Below, one piece after another: positions 62,172-64,000 of a DNA stretch of 64,000 bases (position 1 is the stretch's first letter; every line of letters starts with the position of its first letter). Made by a program: the position numbers and the translations under genes. The notes under the pieces are model-generated. The model saw only the letters and a list, made by a program, of their open reading frames with translations, was not told the origin of the DNA and did no database searches. Source of the stretch: Acidobacteriota bacterium (GTDB taxonomy: Bacteria; Acidobacteriota; Terriglobia; Bryobacterales; Bryobacteraceae); contig JAPKYZ010000063.1 in assembly GCA_026394055.1 (NCBI GenBank), forward strand, positions 1 to 64,000. The letters run 5' to 3'.

Positions 62172-63947
62172 ATGCATTTTCCATGGAGACCGGTGTTGGT
62201 TTTCGGCCTGGCGGCGCTCGGTTGCGCCCGTGCGCAGGACCAGATGAATCAGGCCCACGCACCCATTTTCCGGCCGCCGCCGTCGAAGGAACTGGGCCGG
62301 TTAACGGACCGCGTGGCTGCTGAACTGCCTCCGGCCACCACTGCTGGGCCCATTGCGCGCCGCAATTTCGTTGATCAACATATCTTTGCGAAGCTGGCCA
62401 ACGAAAAGGTGTTGCCCGCACCGCTCACCACGGATTACGAGCTTGTTCGGCGGGTGACACTGGATTTGACGGGCCGCATCCCATCGCCCGAGGAGGTCCG
62501 CAGCTTCGTTGCCAGCCGCGAACCACGGAAGCGGGATCAACTGATTGACCAGTTGCTCGAGAGCGAAGCCTTTGTCGACAAATTCGCTTACTACTTTATG
62601 GACCTGTTCCGCGCCAACGGCAAGATGGGCCGCGGGCAGGAGCTGTTCCATTACTGGATGAAAGAGAACCTGCGCGTCGACCGGCCGTATGACGACGTGG
62701 CCCGCTCCATGATTGCGGCCTCCGCCAAATCGAATCATGTGGTGGCGGCGGCGAATGTGATTGCTCGCGAGCATGTCCAGGGCAAGGCTCAACCGGACGA
62801 CGCTGAGGATTGGGGCATGGTGCAGCAACTGGACACGCACGATGAGCTGAATGTCCTCTATGCGCAGCGCTTTCTCGGGTTGAATCTTTCCTGCATCTCG
62901 TGCCACGACGGGCAGGCGCATCTGGAGAAAGTGAATACGTGGCTATCGAAGAAGCGCCGCGTGGACTTCTTCCGCAGTGCGGCCTTTATGGGGCGCAACC
63001 GCTACCTGATGTATTGGGAGAAGGGCATGCCGCAATCAGGCGAGTTCCTGATTGATGACGCGGGCCCCGGCTACAACACCAAAGGTGCCAGCATGATCCG
63101 CGTACCGCGTTTTGGCGGCGCCAGTGACCCGGCCTTCATCATGACCGGCGAAAAGCCGCAGGCGGGCGAGGAGCCTCGGGAAGCGCTGGGCCGCATGTTG
63201 ACTGCCCACCCGCAATTTGCGCGCGCCACGGCGAACATGTTCTGGGCCAAGCTGATGGGCACGGGCATTGTCGAACCGTTCGATGACTTCGATCTCGACA
63301 ACCCGCAGCAGGCTTCGCATCCGGAACTGCTCGATGCCCTGGCGGCGGACTTTCGAGACCATGGCCACAGCCTGCGCCGCCTGATCCGCACCATCTGCCG
63401 GTCCAGCGCCTATCAGCTGTCGGCGCGCTATCCGGGCGAATGGAAGGAAAGCTATACGCGCCTGTTCGCGCGCAAGCTGGTACGGCAGTTGACGGCGGAA
63501 GAGGTGCATGATTCAATTGCGGCGGCTACGACGCGGCCGGCGGACTTTAAGGCGCGCGGGCAGCAACGCTCCTGGGCGATGCAGATGTCCGGCCCCACGG
63601 GCGGCGGCGATATCAAGCACTTCATGTCGACGTTCGGCCAATCGAACCGCTCGAACCCGCCGAAGAATCCCGTCGGTTCTCCTTTGCAGGCGATGCTGAT
63701 GATGCAGTCGCCGGTGGTGGGGGATCGCGTAGTCGCTGAGAAGGACAGCCGCGTGCAGCGGTTGCTGGACACTTACTCTGACAATGCGCGCGTGGTGGAC
63801 GAACTGTTCATGGCCACTCTCTCGCGTCCGGCCACGCCGACGGAGAAAGAGATCAGCTTGGCGGCCCTGAAGCCGGACCGGGTGCGCGGGGCGCAGAATC
63901 TCCAGTGGGCTCTGCTGAACCAGGTCGAGTTCCTGTTCAACTATTGA
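62172..63947 (+). CDS. Secreted DUF1549-domain protein
   Basis: A 591-residue exported protein. The start at 62172 is chosen for its signal peptide (MHFPWRPVLVFGLAALGCARA) and for the conserved promoter upstream; the open frame begins earlier at 62013 without support. The DUF1549-like region spans about 60-260 (IFAKLANEKVLPAPLTTDYELVRRVTLDLTGRIPS...), a CISCH heme-like or metal motif occurs near 243 (LSCISCHDGQ), and a DUF1553-like C-terminal part follows (about 330-591). Such proteins are abundant in Planctomycetota and Acidobacteriota; their function is not established. A likely partner gene begins 13 nt after the stop codon. Confidence 0.85.
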   Translation: MHFPWRPVLVFGLAALGCARAQDQMNQAHAPIFRPPPSKELGRLTDRVAAELPPATTAGPIARRNFVDQHIFAKLANEKVLPAPLTTDYELVRRVTLDLTGRIPSPEEVRSFVASREPRKRDQLIDQLLESEAFVDKFAYYFMDLFRANGKMGRGQELFHYWMKENLRVDRPYDDVARSMIAASAKSNHVVAAANVIAREHVQGKAQPDDAEDWGMVQQLDTHDELNVLYAQRFLGLNLSCISCHDGQAHLEKVNTWLSKKRRVDFFRSAAFMGRNRYLMYWEKGMPQSGEFLIDDAGPGYNTKGASMIRVPRFGGASDPAFIMTGEKPQAGEEPREALGRMLTAHPQFARATANMFWAKLMGTGIVEPFDDFDLDNPQQASHPELLDALAADFRDHGHSLRRLIRTICRSSAYQLSARYPGEWKESYTRLFARKLVRQLTAEEVHDSIAAATTRPADFKARGQQRSWAMQMSGPTGGGDIKHFMSTFGQSNRSNPPKNPVGSPLQAMLMMQSPVVGDRVVAEKDSRVQRLLDTYSDNARVVDELFMATLSRPATPTEKEISLAALKPDRVRGAQNLQWALLNQVEFLFNY

Positions 63948-63960
63948 GGTGTTTTTCAAC

Positions 63961-64000
63961 ATGCGAACTGTGGGCGACATCTATCCTTCGCGGCGCGACC
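63961..64000 (+). CDS. Start of a probable Tat-exported protein (partial, window end)
   Basis: Only 13 codons are present: MRTVGDIYPSRRD. The PSRRD sequence is the beginning of a twin-arginine motif, which typifies the DUF1501-type proteins encoded next to DUF1549 genes. It lies 13 nt after the preceding stop codon, so the two are probably an operon. The assignment is by context; the rest lies outside the window. Confidence 0.55.
   Translation, partial: MRTVGDIYPSRRD

Overview
The window is high-GC bacterial chromosome, best matched to an Acidobacteriota of the Solibacter/Bryobacter type. The support is the combination of a Rho/Oar-like TonB-dependent receptor with an N-terminal carboxypeptidase-regulatory domain, a DUF1549-type secreted protein followed by the start of a probable Tat-exported partner, an ECF sigma factor paired with a kinase-TPR protein, a PEP-CTERM protein, a permease-M1 peptidase fusion, and many secreted hydrolases. 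This is an inference from gene families; no rRNA or tRNA was seen.

Layout. 1-361 holds repeat and insertion-sequence-like debris. 0.4-3.5 kb: glmU, a secreted phosphoinositide phospholipase C and a small zinc-ribbon protein, all on the minus strand. 3.5-8 kb: an ABC ATPase and a giant permease-aminopeptidase fusion, ending in a tandem-repeat/inverted-repeat element. 8.1-15.8 kb (minus): a secreted alpha/beta hydrolase, a membrane patatin, an SDR, a cold-shock protein, and a metalloprotease coupled to an MFS exporter. 15.9-20.1 kb: prmC, a LysR regulator divergent from a methyltransferase, a dinB pseudogene and dps. 20.2-26.6 kb: PEP-CTERM protein, ECF sigma / Ser-Thr kinase pair, MFS transporter and beta-propeller phytase. 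26.7-31.6 kb: TonB-dependent receptor, a small secreted protein and pilT. 31.7-32.9 kb: a probable DarT/NADAR toxin-antitoxin operon of lower GC. 33-38.3 kb: sugar isomerase, acid phosphatase, seven-heme cytochrome c, O-methyltransferase and a LysR regulator. 38.4-44.5 kb: gltB-gltD (glutamate synthase), divergent from that LysR gene. 44.7-49.2 kb: universal stress protein, receiver-like protein, PAS-sigma54 activator and ruvAB. 49.3-55.1 kb: ybaK, a membrane FeS oxidoreductase, UDP-glucuronate decarboxylase-like enzyme, a DtxR-like repressor and an M28 peptidase. 55.1-59.3 kb is accessory: gene fragments, repeats, a 61-residue orphan, and a 667-residue GHKL ATPase-nuclease fusion that is the best candidate for a little-described (probably defensive) system. 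59.3-64 kb: hybrid sensor kinase, small membrane protein and an intact DUF1549-type gene whose truncated, decayed copy lies 3 kb upstream.

How the genes relate. GltB and GltD form one enzyme and probably answer to the divergent LysR protein, whose start codon lies in a perfect T-N11-A palindrome; the same arrangement recurs at the other LysR/methyltransferase pair. RuvA and RuvB form the Holliday-junction motor. Three secreted phosphoester hydrolases (phospholipase C, phytase, acid phosphatase) suggest scavenging of organic phosphate. Two unrelated families of short inverted repeats (one at 7.95 and 37.3 kb; another at 35.0, 44.6, 47.5, 55.2 and 58.7 kb) sit in intergenic DNA. Several genes (17.7-kb methyltransferase, darT, pilT, ruvA) have a -10-like hexamer 6-8 nt before the start codon, consistent with leaderless transcripts.
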